Below, piece by piece: positions 30,301-40,607 of a stretch of 45,482 nucleotides of DNA (positions are counted from its first letter, which is position 1; each line of letters begins with the position of its first letter). Origin of the DNA: Symbiodinium natans (lineage: Eukaryota; Sar; Dinophyceae; Suessiales; Symbiodiniaceae). The stretch lies in contig CAJNDS010000298.1 of assembly GCA_905221605.1 (NCBI GenBank), positions 126,001-171,482 of the forward strand, written 5' to 3'. Both the position numbers and the translations under genes were made by a program. The notes beneath the pieces were generated by a model. That model worked only from the letters and a program-made list of their open reading frames with translations, ran no database searches and was not told where the DNA came from.

Positions 30301-33300
30301 ACGGAGGATGTCGGAACAACAGGTTCCCTGTACTTGTGTTGAAGCATTTCGAGCGTCCAATTGCACATGGCATATAGATGCCTAGCGAGGGCGAGGCTTG
30401 GCAAAAGATGTTTGGGCTTCCTATTCAGGGAATTAGATGCCAAGGCTTGGGGTTGGAGGTGGGAAGGGTGGGGAGGAGGCGGGGGGGGAGTGCATTTTCT
30501 GACCGTGTTGTCAAGATTCTGTAGGATTTCGGAGGCTTCAGTCCATAGTTGGACTCTAGATTGCCAGAGTGCCGGGCTGCAAACAAGCCAAGGTCAATCT
30601 GGCAAAGGTGAAGCCTGGAGCCTCCAGCCACCAACTTTTCGAGGAGGCAGCGGTGTAATGGTTGCATGGACCGCTTGCGGAAACGTATGCAAACAAGAAG
30701 TTTCACAATGGTACCTTTTTGCGTCTATGAGGTTTTTCAGCTGGCCGCACATCTCCGAATGAGTGGGCATTTGCGTTCCGTGCTTCTCTTGGAAGTTCGC
30801 GGTGCTCTTCCTGCAGTCGACAGCTATTTAGCAGGTTACCTCCTTTCCATTCGGTCAAAGGATGTCGAAGGAAGCTGCAGTTCATGACACGGTCCAGCTG
30901 AGCTGATCGACCGGGCTGCAGACAGATCAAGGATTCTCCGCCCCAGGCCTGTGGCAGGTGGGCTCTCCGGGGATCCTCGTCGGAACTCTTGCAGGATTTC
31001 TTATCCGTGGCACCCCAAGCATACTCGACGTGACCTTCTGCGGGATTCTCTGGGCGCACTGGGCGGGACTCTGTGCAGGCCTCTCCGGGGGTGGGCGCTC
31101 CAGGGGATATCGGCGGGCTTCTCGATGCTCGGCGTGACTGTGTGTGCTTCTCTGGGGTGCACCTCTAGGGATCGGGCGGGACACTAGGCGAGGAGAATCG
31201 TTGATTTCAAGATCGATCAACGCCACGCCGAGGGTGCAGAACAGCAACATGTATTTCAACAGAAGCTGCAGCTTCACAATCCTTCCCCCACGCCAACACC
31301 ACACCTGAGACCACCAATCCTTGGCTCCTGCTTGCCTGAGAGGCGTGGCTTGCCCATGACGGGGTGAGTTTCGCCGCAGTGCGTTGCCCAGTGGCCTGTG
31401 GATAAGAATTGGAAGACTGTGGTGAGGGCCCGGCGCCAGATACAAGAGCCCAGCCTGTGGCTGATTTCTTGAACAGGAGAGAGCCTACCAAAGTAGCTTA
31501 AGGCTTGGGATGATGGGATGGAGTTGTTTTCCTTTTCTTTGGGTGGGGGAGGGGTCCGGCCGCAAATGCTGCAACTGAAAGCATGACTTGATGGGACGTT
31601 CCAAACACTCCAGAAGGTGGTTTAGGGGTGGGCTTTCGGGGCTCCTTCTTTGCATGGAAAGCCTGAGGCCTCTTCCAACTGCGTCGTGGCACTCTGCCGG
31701 GAGGTGTGGGTTCACATTTTCGACGCTTAGGAGTTTAAGGCTTCAGGTAGACACTGGACGTAGCGTTTCAGGTTTCACGGAGTCACGAAGCATGGTTCCC
31801 GGCCTTCACCTCCCTTCCGGGAAGCCATTGCCACGTAACATGGCGAAGGTCGTACTCCCGCTGCCGCCTTTGGGGTTTTTCCTGTCACCCATGAAAAGTG
31901 CTTGTTTTGAGACAAAACAAGCGATGATGCTGAGACGAGTCCAGGCAAGCTTCAAAGTCGCGTTCCAGAGAACCACTCAAACCCAAATCACCCCCACCCC
32001 CCTGCCCCAAAGAAATGAAGCACAGCAACTCCCAACTCCCAAACCCAAGCCGCTTCTATCAAGAGACGTAGAGGCGGCAGAGCGAACCAGGGCCCCAGCG
32101 CCACGCCTGGAGCCGCAGCCGGGAGCATCCAGAGGAGGCCCTGCAGGACACGGCTTTGCTAACTCCACAGATTTGTGTGTGGTAACTTGCTGGCTTTTCA
32201 GGCAGGGGTGTGGTCAAGATATTCGGTCACTCGACCGGTGCACAGCTTTTTGCCGAATGCGGGTGGCGGGTAGTTTGGGAGAGTTTGGGTGGTTTGGCTG
32301 GGCACGGCACACCCGTCTTGGAATGAGCGGACATTACAGTGCGCCTTTCGGGGAATGGGTTTCTTCGAGGGATCGCTGGGATCTTTGGCATTCACGGAAG
32401 ACTTGCATAACGCCACCCTTGCAGATGTTGCTCTAGGCCGCTACCACGCCCGCTCCGCATTTCAATCCACGAAGCTCATCCCGCCATATCTGGCCAAGCT
32501 GCGAATCTTCCCTTCTTGAATCCAGTCTAGGACGGATCAAGAGGGTGACTCTCTGATCTTTGCATTCAACTTCGGCACTCACGGTGGGCAGCGGCCGAGT
32601 TTGATGAAAGCGGCGCGCGGGCAATGACATCACCGGCCAACTTGCCTCCATTTGACCAACAAGACGCATACCATAAGCTTTCTTGTCCGATGTGGATGAG
32701 GGTTGCCGATGCCTTAGCTCATGTTGACTGACCATCACGTCTCTTCAGCCCACCGCCAGCCGCTGGAGCAATGCTCTGGTCTGGGCATCTCATTATTGGG
32801 CCCAACGGCTGACAACGCGCATTTGCCAGCCACTCCTGCGGCCTTGCTCCTGCGTTTCCATGCCAGGATGACATGTGCCTATGAAGAGCTGCTATCAACC
32901 CAAGCTCCCGAGTGCTCAAGTTACAAGTTGCCCCAGGTCCAGTAGCTTGCAAGCGATCATGTTTGTATCAACTCACGCACGAATAAACGCTCGCAAGCAT
33001 GGCATCAGCATCATGAATGCACACGTCCACGCGGACACACACATCAATGCAAACAAACACCAATGCATGGTCACATCAAAAGTTCGCACACGCACATGCA
33101 CACTGCACACCCACACACTTCTGCGCACACCCATGCACACATGCCCACACGCACATGCACACTCACCCGCCGGCATGCCAGCCTGCTTGCTCGCCCGACA
33201 CGCATGTGCTGTTTCCCCGTCTACCCTTTTTGATCATCAGCATTACATCATACATCATTTGGAGTGGTTCGGCCCTTCATGTATGTGTAAGCTGTCCATG

Positions 33301-35444
33301 TGCAATGTTGTATACAGTTCCAGGATGTAATATGGGCCATTGCAGGTCTCATTTGGAGTTTCGCGAATGATCTTGGGCTCTGTGCAGAATATGTGGAGCG
33401 ATAGACAGTGGTGCGGATTTCGAGTTTTTGTCTTGCATTCGCCCGAAGCGTGCAGCAAGAAAGGCACCGTCGGCAGATCCACCCTGTTTCCCGGCTTTCG
33501 CAGGACACTCGGCGCAGAGCTTCAGCAAATCGGTGACTACGCTGTCTGCCCGGGACGCTCGCGGCAATGTAGCATACTGTAGCTTTTGCGTGGCCACAAA
33601 TTCGAGATTCCGCGAGCTCACAGTTCTGAAACTCAAGTCATTCACGCAGCTTGCTTGAGCGTTCGACATGCGTTAGACCATGGTGGCCTAAGGAGGCCGA
33701 GCTGGCCGCTGCAACTTGCAAGCAATGGAGACATGAGACTTCTGTACGATGGTTTCAGCATGTAAAAGGCATGTGTCCGAGAGTCCGGCAATGGATCCAC
33801 GAAAGGAGAACAAGGATCCGCGAAAATGTAACAGACTTAAGCCTTTGGTTGTATGCCAGCCCTACCACAAGATAAGATTCCAAATGTTGCCTAATGCCTA
33901 GCCCGGACCCCACGCATCATAGCAGGCGAACCAGCGGCTTGAGCGAACGATGGACGAGCTGTGTGCTGAGCACTTCCTCGAGATTAGTGCGCCTGGGCCT
34001 CGTCCGCCTGGAGTCTTTAGATACTGCAGGGTTTGGTTTGTTTGTTTTCTTGGAGTTGCCATAGGCATGGAGGACCATCCATTCACTCGTATACGATCCC
34101 ATGAGAGCCTCAATAATTGTAGTCTCCACCCCGGGTTTAGGGGACGCAGCCCACTCCCCTTTCACAGGCACACCAGCAACGCTCAAGAACGTGGCGCCTA
34201 AATCAAAAGCAGCTTCTGAACCTCAACATGGGGCGCGTATGACATTGGGGGTACTTCTTGGGGTCTGAGAAGGGGATCCTGCTAGTTGGGGGTCTAATAC
34301 TGGGAGTCCCTTACTATCGTAAACCCCCATATTGCATCCTCAACCCTGAAGTCCTGAGCGAAAAGAGCTCCAAGAGCTCCAAGGCTCCGCGGCAGCTCCC
34401 CACCTTCTGGCAGCCAGCTCCCGCAGAGGCCGCCGTCACTTAGGTGGCCTACTTGCATACGGGGTCTCCGTAAGGGTCGGAGCATCTTTTAACTTCAATC
34501 CGTTGTGAGAAAAAAGGAGCCCCCTCGAAACCAACAAAGCACCGCAGAAGAGAGAAGACAACACATGGACCATCGTGGCATCCACGTTGAACGCCTCAGG
34601 TCGGGTGGCCGGAGTGGGTCATCTTGGGTCATGTTGGCATGCAGTCAGTACAGTTGCGTTCATGGCGCCAGTATGTCTGGATGTGCCCAGTCGCAGGGAG
34701 CTCATTGTTGATACCCAGCCGTATTGAGATCGAGGCATCCATGCAGTTGCTAACTTTTCGAATGCTGAGCATCGTCCTGTCGAACGACGTCGTGTAGTGC
34801 TGCTTGTTTCATGTGGGATGCCGACAGAAGTCTGTAGGCGAGATTTGTTCTTTCAGGCTATGTCTTCGACATTCTTCGACCCTACTAGATCAACAGTGTC
34901 GTCTGACCTGGTTCACAGTTCCGCTAGTTAGTTGGGGAGCACTTCTGGGCCAAATTCGCCCTGGCACCCTTGATACTTGCATTTTCCCCGTTTGTTGAAG
35001 CCGGTGGCCTTCACGGGGCTCGTAACAACGCATCCAACAGTTGCAGTTGGACAGCATGCTCTTGCGGCCTCCATGGCATTGTCACACACCCTTATCACAT
35101 TGTCACAACAGCCAAGCTCATGCATATCGTAGGGAGCCCTGATAAAGGTTTCCATGCTCGTGGGGACTTCCAAGACCTTGCATCCAGGAATCTCAGTGAG
35201 TCCAAACAGTTGGAGTGCCAGAGCCTGCGCGAGGCTTGGACATCCATCTTGCTGTCGGTTCAGAGGATTGGAAGGTCTGTTGTGATGTTTTGTGAAGACC
35301 CAAACCCATTTTTTCCTCAAAGGTATGCTGAATTGGCGAATGAAGTGAACGCAGCGTGATTTTCAATCAGAGAGGCTAGGAGCATTCTGCTTGCAGGATC
35401 TGGAGCAGCTCAAAGCTGCCATTGCGAGGGAGCTTCCCGACCAG
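27326..35444 (+). CDS. Second RCC1-type exon cluster with coiled-coil end (provisional)
   Basis: Gene-level entry. The 5' exons form RCC1 blades: NIFTWGDNKNGQ|LGDGTLIGRDAPGLVGGL (27326-27575) and ASAALAKNGNLWAWG (27816-27859), all in phase. Weaker RCC1-like cores follow at 28918, 30249, 30628, 32050-32181 and 32425. Coiled-coil exons join cleanly at 35188 and 35397. Whether 27.3-35.4 kb is one gene or several cannot be decided, because exons between 28 and 35 kb are sparse and phases are not all connected. The cluster sits immediately downstream of CHERP, as the first RCC1 cluster sits upstream. Confidence 0.5.
27500..27575 (+). CDS. RCC1 exon (LGDGTLIGRDAPGLVGGLHE)
   Basis: Starts AGCCAG|G. 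Ends GTGGCG|GCTTCC, or 6 nt later at TTCC|GCTTCA, giving EACFVA or EACFVAAS before the next exon's ASAALAKNG. L-G-D-G-T and P-x-L-V-x-x-L are RCC1 landmarks. The frame stays open to TGA 27615-27617. Confidence 0.75.
27816..27859 (+). CDS. RCC1 exon (ASAALAKNGNLWAWG)
   Basis: 44 nt, TCTGCAG|G to TTGGGG|GCACC. N-G-N-L-W-A-W-G is a textbook blade end with high third-position GC. Confidence 0.8.
28224..28301 (+). CDS. Weak RCC1-like candidate (LGDALIVLPGWRLCE)
   Basis: Follows GCAATTGAG and reads LGDALIVLPG up to GCGAG|GTTTGC. It resembles the L-G-D-G-T linker but has no phase link; an alternative frame reads YSPDGASARFAG. Confidence 0.25.
28507..28832 (+). repeat. Polypyrimidine tract, (CCTT)n and (CT)n
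   Basis: More than 300 bp almost purely C/T on the + strand, grading from CCTTCC-type to (TC)n repeats. A 189-codon Ser/Leu/Phe/Pro frame and two others through it are composition artefacts. Confidence 0.95.
28918..28962 (+). CDS. Candidate exon (VLCCCTESGELLMAG)
   Basis: 45 nt, phase 0, CTCTGCAG|G to GCCGGG|GCCTCT; 14 of 15 third positions are G or C. T-E-S-G-E-L-L resembles an RCC1 blade end. Confidence 0.5.
28963..30248. other. A/T-richer spacer or intron
   Basis: No coding-like stretch. Contains runs of TTTTT and short TATATA near 29640. Probably a long intron or intergenic. Confidence 0.5.
30249..30320 (+). CDS. Candidate exon (ASGPGFGAASVDDGG)
   Basis: Open after CACTCCAG; G-x-G-F-G-A-A-S-V-D-D-G matches the Gly/hydrophobic/D-G pattern of RCC1. 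The 3' boundary is uncertain (GC, GA or GT donors within 50 nt). Confidence 0.45.
30628..30684 (+). CDS. Candidate exon (PPTFRGGSGVMVAWTACGN)
   Basis: 57 nt in phase 0 after CCTCCAG, donor GGAAAC|GTATGC. G-S-G-V-M-V-A-W-T-x-x-G-N resembles an RCC1 strand pair. It lies in a 133-codon ORF (30361-30762). Confidence 0.45.
30950..31200 (+). repeat. Two diverged copies of a ~120 bp GC-rich unit
   Basis: Copies begin near 30960 and 31080. Shared landmarks are CTCTCCGGGG, CTCG(A/G)CGTGAC, TTCTCTGGG and GGGCGGGAC. A frame with hydrophobic residues is open through both. No gene called. Confidence 0.4.
32050..32181 (+). CDS. Candidate exon in a 282-codon open frame
   Basis: The open frame 31588-32436 is the longest unexplained ORF outside repeats. 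Its best part reads APAPRLEPQPGASRGG, then GHGFANSTDLCV, ending TGTGTG|GTAACT. G-F-A-N-S-T-D resembles RCC1. The rest of the frame lacks codon bias, so I mark only this part. Confidence 0.4.
32425..32520 (+). CDS. Weak candidate (VALGRYHARSAF)
   Basis: After CTTGCAG, V-A-L-G-R-Y-H-A is like the V-x-x-G-x-x-H-(S/A) RCC1 core. No supported donor. Confidence 0.3.
33003..33172 (+). repeat. CACA-rich microsatellite region
   Basis: Imperfect (CA)n with CACGCACATG steps. It generates Thr/His frames on + and Val/Cys frames on -, none called. Confidence 0.85.
33696..33770 (+). CDS. Candidate exon (AELAAATCKQWRHETSVRWF)
   Basis: After AAGGAG|G in phase 0; helical, reading on to QHVKG. The 3' end is uncertain. 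Within a 74-codon ORF ending at 33875. Confidence 0.4.
34364..34443 (+). CDS. Candidate exon, Lys/Ser then Pro-rich, ends TAG
   Basis: After GAAAAG, reads SSKSSKAPRQLPTFWQPAPA with nearly all third positions G/C, stop TAG 34441-34443. It may be a terminal exon or may splice at GCAGAG|GCCGCC. Confidence 0.5.
35188..35233 (+). CDS. Coiled-coil exon (NLSESKQLECQSLRE)
   Basis: 46 nt, CATCCAG|G to CGCGAG|GCTTGG. Joined to 35397 it reads SLRE-DLEQLKAAIAREL with unbroken heptads. The same frame is open for 129 codons (34970-35359), and a GT donor at 35330 is an alternative that breaks the next phase. Confidence 0.65.
35397..35444 (+). CDS. Coiled-coil exon (DLEQLKAAIARELPDQ)
   Basis: 48 nt, phase 0, TTGCAG|G to CAG|GCAGGG. 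Strong heptad spacing and codon bias. Confidence 0.7.
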
Positions 35445-36545
35445 GCAGGGGCTTCCAGCGGGTTCGGGTGGTTCAGACAGGCTCAGAGCCTGAGAAGACT
35501 CCTGAAAGCTTGAAGCCCTAGGTCATCAGGAGATGGTGCACCACCAATGTGCACCACCTAGTAGGTTTCCCTTCCAATAACTCTTGCTTGGCTTCGAACT
35601 TGGAATTATTAAGCTCTACTGGGTTGTCAAGCAGGGCGGCCTGATTGGGATGTGTTGGTCGGGAACCGGTTGGGGTTTCCCAGCTCAGGAAACAGTCTCT
35701 GCCCGATCAATATTGAAACCCGGCTAGAACAAGTTGACGTGAGCTAGGCATTGCTGACTCGCTCAGTTCTGGCAAGTCAAGACTCAAGACCAGTCAGGAT
35801 CAGCCAGTCCCCCAAGCAGCTCCGGCAAGTCATATTTCTGGATTGCCCCGTAGCGGGGGAGACGTTTGAAGTATCATAGTTGTCCACCCTGGGGGTGAAG
35901 GGTTGGTAGGTTTAAACTTAGCTATTCTCCTATCCCGGTCTAATTTGCTTGGGGGCGCACCTTTTGCCTGCTAAAAAGGGCTTCCTGGGCCGCTTCAGAA
36001 TTGTTCCGGGGAACCGTGCCAGCACTGCTTTCAGACCCCAGGGCACTACCAATCCGTTTTGGGCGCCGGGCTCTAGGCGAAACAGCTCCTTTTGAATCCC
36101 CTATGTACCATTTGAATCCCTTTGACTCTCTCTCGTTGTCTTCTCGTTCTCTCTCTCTCTCTCTCTCCTTCCCTCCCTCCCTCCCTCCCTCACTCGTGGT
36201 GTATTCTTAATTTCGGTGGAATCACCCGAATTATCCTGAAAGCACAACCAATATTCCCCTCCCCCTTTTTCCTCTTCGGCTCTCTCGCTATCTTTTCTTG
36301 ATCAAAGAGCGAATCCTCACGAACAAGAGAGCTCTTCAACCTATCAGGAGTTTTCCTTGCGTGTCATGCAGCGCACGGGTTCAGCTGGTAGCTGATTAAT
36401 TCCCTGCAGAGTTTTTTAGGGAACAGCGGGACACACCACAACTGAGAAGTGAGAGCTGCTATCGGAACGCATGGATGGGCATCCCATCATCCAGAAAGGC
36501 TTTCCAACAAACATCTTCAGCCTCAGAGCTGCTTCACTAAGAATG
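35445..36545. other. Spacer with CT microsatellite
   Basis: (CT)n/(CCCT)n tract at 36128-36190. No coding stretch supported. The right end contains the pyrimidine run that leads into the acceptor of the next gene. Confidence 0.5.
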
Positions 36546-36565
36546 TGCTTTGTCCTTTTCTGCAG
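36546..36565 (+). promoter_or_regulatory. Polypyrimidine-AG, likely trans-splice acceptor
   Basis: Pyrimidine-rich run from GTGCTT to TTTTCTGCAG, 102 nt upstream of the ATG of the repeat-protein gene. Fits a spliced-leader acceptor for this retrogene. Confidence 0.5.
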
Positions 36566-36600
36566 CGGCTCCAGTAAGGGATTCCAAAAAGACAACAAGC

Positions 36601-36611
36601 TTTGGCTCAAG
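36601..36611 (+). other. Relic dinoflagellate spliced leader (3' 11 nt)
   Basis: TTTGGCTCAAG equals the last 11 nt of the conserved 22 nt dinoflagellate spliced leader (...CCATTTTGGCTCAAG). It lies 56 nt upstream of the ATG of an intronless gene. Relic leaders in genomic DNA mark genes that returned to the genome from trans-spliced mRNA. An 11 nt match is not decisive alone; position and the missing introns add weight. Confidence 0.7.
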
Positions 36612-36667
36612 CCTCCGCTCCTTCTGCGACTGCTGCGCATACTGCTTGCTCCGTTTCCTCAAACCAA

Positions 36668-37978
36668 ATGGAATGGACTGCTGACAGTGAGCAAGGCGGC
36701 CGCAGCCAGAGAGATGCAGCATACCGAGCTGTTTCACAGGATGAGATGCACAGAACTGGTCATTTCCATGGGTTGGGCACTCTCCCGCTGGTGGCCATCA
36801 TGGCCAGCATTGCGGCCACATTTGCTTTGGCTGCTGTCATGTTGGCTCACTGGTTGACTCCCTCCAGGACCGAAAAGCCAGAGCTGACCGTGGACGAGAT
36901 CCTGGTTGATGTGACAAAGCAAAATGGCTTGACTGCCAATGTAGAAGCAGGTGTGAAATTCGACAACGACATGTCAAACACCCTGTACAACAACAACGGC
37001 GCATACTCCACAGATGGAGATGTCAAGAGGATTAATGGAGCCTATGACAACAACGCAGAGAGTAAACACGGACATGTGACCAGAGCCAACGGTCTCATGG
37101 ATAACAATGCTATAGGCTATGGTGATGGAGATGTGTTCCGGCAGCATGGTCTTTTAACGGGAGGTCGCTCAGGTCTGCTCGAGGATGATGAACTTCCCCC
37201 TGCTCCGGATAAAACGGATGAGGATGACAAAGCGATTTGGAAAGAGCTGCTTCAGGCCTTCAAAGATAAGCGGGCCTCCTCAAGGAATTTTACTCAGGCA
37301 AAACGCATACTTGCTGTTTTTCTTGCAATGAAAAGTGCTGCTAGTGAGAAGCGGAAAGCACATATTATGAAGGTTCTGAACATACTATTTGGACCATTCG
37401 ACGCCAATGAAACTGGTGGAATCGACGATTCTGTCACTGCTGAGGCAAAGATCCTCAGTAATTTAGAGAGGCGGTGGCTGGAAGATGAGGTGGCAGCGCT
37501 GAAGAATCAGAGAGGGACGGTTGACAACGCAGTCCAGTTCCTGGCAGACAACTCTGACAGCGAGACGATCCGCGAGGCGTTGAATGCTTCTAGAAACGAA
37601 GAGCGGCTTCGCCAGAACCTGACGCGTGCAGAGCTTCATGCCGACCTAGCTGAGGTCTTGAAAGATTTGAGCAGCATGCCTGAAGACAAGCGTGTCCACA
37701 TTGGGAAGATCCACATCCAAGTGAAAGAGCAAAGCGGGTTGCAAGCCAATTTGGGCGCTGGTGTTGACTTTAGTAATAAGATGCCTGGCAGTTTGCACGA
37801 CAACAACAACGCAAAATCTGACGCAGGAACTGTGTGGAGATACAATGGTGCCTTCGACAACAATGCTCGTTCTACCGATGGCAACGTGCTTCGAGTAAAC
37901 GGGGCTTTTGACAACAATGCTGTGACAAGGAATGGATCAGCTCAGCGGCAAAATGGCAATGACCGATTCAAGGAGTGA
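36668..37978 (+). CDS. Single-exon membrane protein with NGA(Y/F)DNNA repeats
   Basis: 436 residues from ATG 36668; the frame is open 30 codons further up, but TAA 36575 and the relic leader at 36601-36611 favour this start. Residues 38-62 are one hydrophobic helix (LPLVAIMASIAATFALAAVM), so probably a signal-anchored single-pass protein. Two homologous blocks of about 85 residues (76-161 and 346-430) flank a charged helical middle (about 185-340). Each block opens with (I/V)x(V)xxQ(N/S)GLxAN(V/L)xAGVxF and contains 18-residue units of form V-x-R-x-NGA(Y/F)DNNA-x4-G. The Asn/Gly/Asp periodicity suggests a beta-solenoid. The uninterrupted 1.3 kb coding exon contrasts with 13-200 nt exons nearby, consistent with retroposition. 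I do not recognise the family. Confidence 0.85.
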   Translation: MEWTADSEQGGRSQRDAAYRAVSQDEMHRTGHFHGLGTLPLVAIMASIAATFALAAVMLAHWLTPSRTEKPELTVDEILVDVTKQNGLTANVEAGVKFDNDMSNTLYNNNGAYSTDGDVKRINGAYDNNAESKHGHVTRANGLMDNNAIGYGDGDVFRQHGLLTGGRSGLLEDDELPPAPDKTDEDDKAIWKELLQAFKDKRASSRNFTQAKRILAVFLAMKSAASEKRKAHIMKVLNILFGPFDANETGGIDDSVTAEAKILSNLERRWLEDEVAALKNQRGTVDNAVQFLADNSDSETIREALNASRNEERLRQNLTRAELHADLAEVLKDLSSMPEDKRVHIGKIHIQVKEQSGLQANLGAGVDFSNKMPGSLHDNNNAKSDAGTVWRYNGAFDNNARSTDGNVLRVNGAFDNNAVTRNGSAQRQNGNDRFKE

Positions 37979-38258
37979 TGCAAAGCAGACCTGCTTTGCC
38001 AAGCAGAAACAAAAAACTTTTGCGAGCCGGCCCGCACGACAAGCTTTCGGCCCAGGAGCAGATGGAGAGGCTTCCGAGGCCGCGGACAGCAGCGTCACTC
38101 CGGCAGGTTTGCCGTGTGCATGTGGGAATGCTTCATGTCGCACCCTGGAATGCTTCAGCACCTCATGGTATTTGAGCTAAGTGCTTTCGGGATTGCTCTG
38201 CCACCATGGGCCCCCACGGGAACCATTCCGACGCAAATGACAACCCAATAATAGTTTG
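37979..38258. other. 3' region of the retrogene
   Basis: Includes AAACAAAAAAC at 38008-38018, possibly a poly-A trace. A second frame (37932-38180) overlaps the stop and reads GADGEASEAADSSVTPAGLP then a Cys-rich end; a frameshift could extend the protein, but I do not call it. Confidence 0.4.
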
Positions 38259-38564
38259 ATGATCATTGCTAAGCTGGCTTTAGAACTATGCCGGGATGAG
38301 AAGCTACCAGATATCCAGGAGCTACCCACAAGGTTTACTGATCTTATTCCCTACATCCCCAACCCGCCACAGTCCGAGACAATCCAAAAAGAATTCCCTC
38401 CTCACAAGAACTTGAAGGGGGGCCCTTGCGTGGACTCCTTCCGGGTAGCCACAGCCGTTGCCAGGCAGTCTGTTCGGTCCCCGCTGTCCACGGGGGTGCG
38501 GCAGGCCTCAGAGGCCAGCGAGCAAGAGCTCGTGGGCTTGGGCTTCAGATTGTCCGGGTGCTGA
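38259..38564 (+). CDS. Hypothetical protein or exon, 101 codons
   Basis: ATG ATC ATT start, stop TGA. Reads LALELCRDEKLPDIQELPTR, then VDSFRVATAVARQSV and VRQASEASEQELVGLGF. The 3' two-thirds has strong G/C third positions. Inner AG|G (CTTGAAG|G) and GC donor (CGGCAG|GCCTCA) sites mean it may be an exon rather than a whole gene. Family not recognised. It lies 280 nt downstream of the retrogene on the same strand. Confidence 0.5.
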   Translation: MIIAKLALELCRDEKLPDIQELPTRFTDLIPYIPNPPQSETIQKEFPPHKNLKGGPCVDSFRVATAVARQSVRSPLSTGVRQASEASEQELVGLGFRLSGC

Positions 38565-40607
38565 GAATAGGAGCGCTTCTCATATCTTCCTATTTGGGGC
38601 CTGGGCTTTTGAATATATAGGGCTTAGGGCCGAGCTTAAGTCGCGAGGTCCTGAGTACTCCTATCTGGAGCTCTGCTTCAAAAGGCCACGCTGCCGAAAA
38701 TGAACCATCGGCTCTAAAGTCTGCAGGACCTGAGCCCAGAAGCCGTGCAGCTTGGACTGAGACAAAAACACCGCAACACCCAGATGAAGCAAATTTTCCC
38801 GGAATTCCTCAATGATTCAAAGGCTCACCACGAATTTCCCTTTGAGCTTCCCAGACGCCAGTTTCTGATTCCTCGTGCAGATGATTCCATGCATAAGTGC
38901 AAGCATAGCAAGTAGCCGGGCGCTTGCACAAGCTTTCGGCTTGATATTACAGGGCGCAGAATGACAAGGCGCCATCCTCGCAGAGCTAAGCCCTAAACGC
39001 ATTTCATGTGGACATGGAAGGCCAGCATGAAGAGCCTGAGCCATGCTCCCAGGAGTGAGGGTCCATCGGGCTTCGGAACGGGTTTGTAAATCCGGGTTGG
39101 GGACTGGCGCTTAGGGCTAAGTGGCTTTCGGTGTTAAGTTCGAACTTCGAGGTTTGCAGGGCGCCATTCTTTCGAGACATAGCATGCGCATTGCCCAGTT
39201 GTATGAGTGAAGTTGAGGATGGGGACTTGGGGGAGTTCCAGGACATGCTCTCAATTCAGAGTTGCCGTCTCCGTAGCACTTTTTGATTCACAGGTCACTG
39301 GCCCATCTTGCAGATCAGGATTTGAGGCTCTTAGGTTTAGTGTGGGGGTCAAGCCTGCATGCTCCTTGGGATCCTCTGAAAAACCCCTGCACACCAGAGG
39401 CTCAAAGCATATTTTGCTGGCCGAGGACCCCCTGTGCTGTTCGATGTGTCATGCCTTTTGCGGGATGCCAGGAATGCTTCGAAGCTGCAAAGTTGCACCT
39501 ACAGCAGGCTTCAAGGGTCAGAACTTGATGGTTGAAGTGTGGTGGTACGTGGCGGAGCTGCAGAAAATAACTCGACCGTGCGGAGCAAGATCGGTTAGGA
39601 CCTTAGGAGATATTGGCTGCGAGGAATGTCTGAGGCCCTGGCCTTCGGCCATGGAGCAATACTAGCGCACAGGCTCCCTGGCAAGACCTCAGTGTATGTG
39701 TATGAGAATGACTTCTCGATGGGTGCCGTTCTCGTTACTTTTCCCGGCCTCGAACTTGAGCCTTAAACCCTAAACCCAACGAACATCCGATACCCTCCAG
39801 GCCCTCAAGCCTCAGAATCCAGCCCTCCCAGGAGACCCGGCAGCTCGAGATGGAAAGCGAAGCGCTCAAGGACGGGAATTTGGGGAGATAACATCCAACA
39901 TGATGCAAAAACATGCAGTTCGGACGTTAGATTCATTGGAAGCATGAGCCAGCAAGCCAGCAGTTTGCTTCTCAACACACAAAAGCCAACTGCATCTCAG
40001 CAAACAACAAGGAATGTGTATGGTAGTGAGACGGTCATCCATCCGATGCGCAAGACGAGGGTCACAATGACACGTGTGCATAATGTTTTCTTGCCAGAGA
40101 AGGCCGACGCCAGCCAAGTACAGACTTCATTCAAATTCACTTCCCCCCATCTGCTTGCAGCGTTGCGTTTCGCGTGCTCTTTTTGCAAGCCTGAGCCTTC
40201 CCTCAATCGCACACTACTCTGTGCCAACCTTGCAGTCTGCAAGCTAAGGGCTAAAGGGAGAGGAGCTCTCCACATGAAGGGCGGCACTTGTCAACAATAG
40301 CCGCCCAGCCCCCCGAGCTCCAGAGGTGACAAGATGATAGAACCCCAACGAAATATTTCAAACAAACACCACAACCAAAGAGCCCAAAACAACAAACAGC
40401 AATTTCTTTTCGACTGAAAATAGTTTTGCTGCGGCACGGGTCTAATGTGTATGCAGAAACCACTAGGCACCGATAAGACGTGTCTCAGGGAGAACTGAAG
40501 AATGGGCCTTGTGACGCTGGTTATCATACCAGCAGCAAGAAGGGCTGAGTCATGGGAAACTCCTTCTGGTGACGCGACCGGTTTTGAGACGCCCACGGCT
40601 TTCTGCC
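38565..40607. other. Spacer with two weak ORFs
   Basis: ORFs 39207-39665 (ending ELQKITRPCGARS...CEECLRPWPSAMEQY) and 39944-40300 (starting MSQQASSLLLNTQK) read smoothly but lack clear codon bias and splice partners. A degenerate AAACCCTAAACCC stands at 39766. Possible missed exons. Confidence 0.4.
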
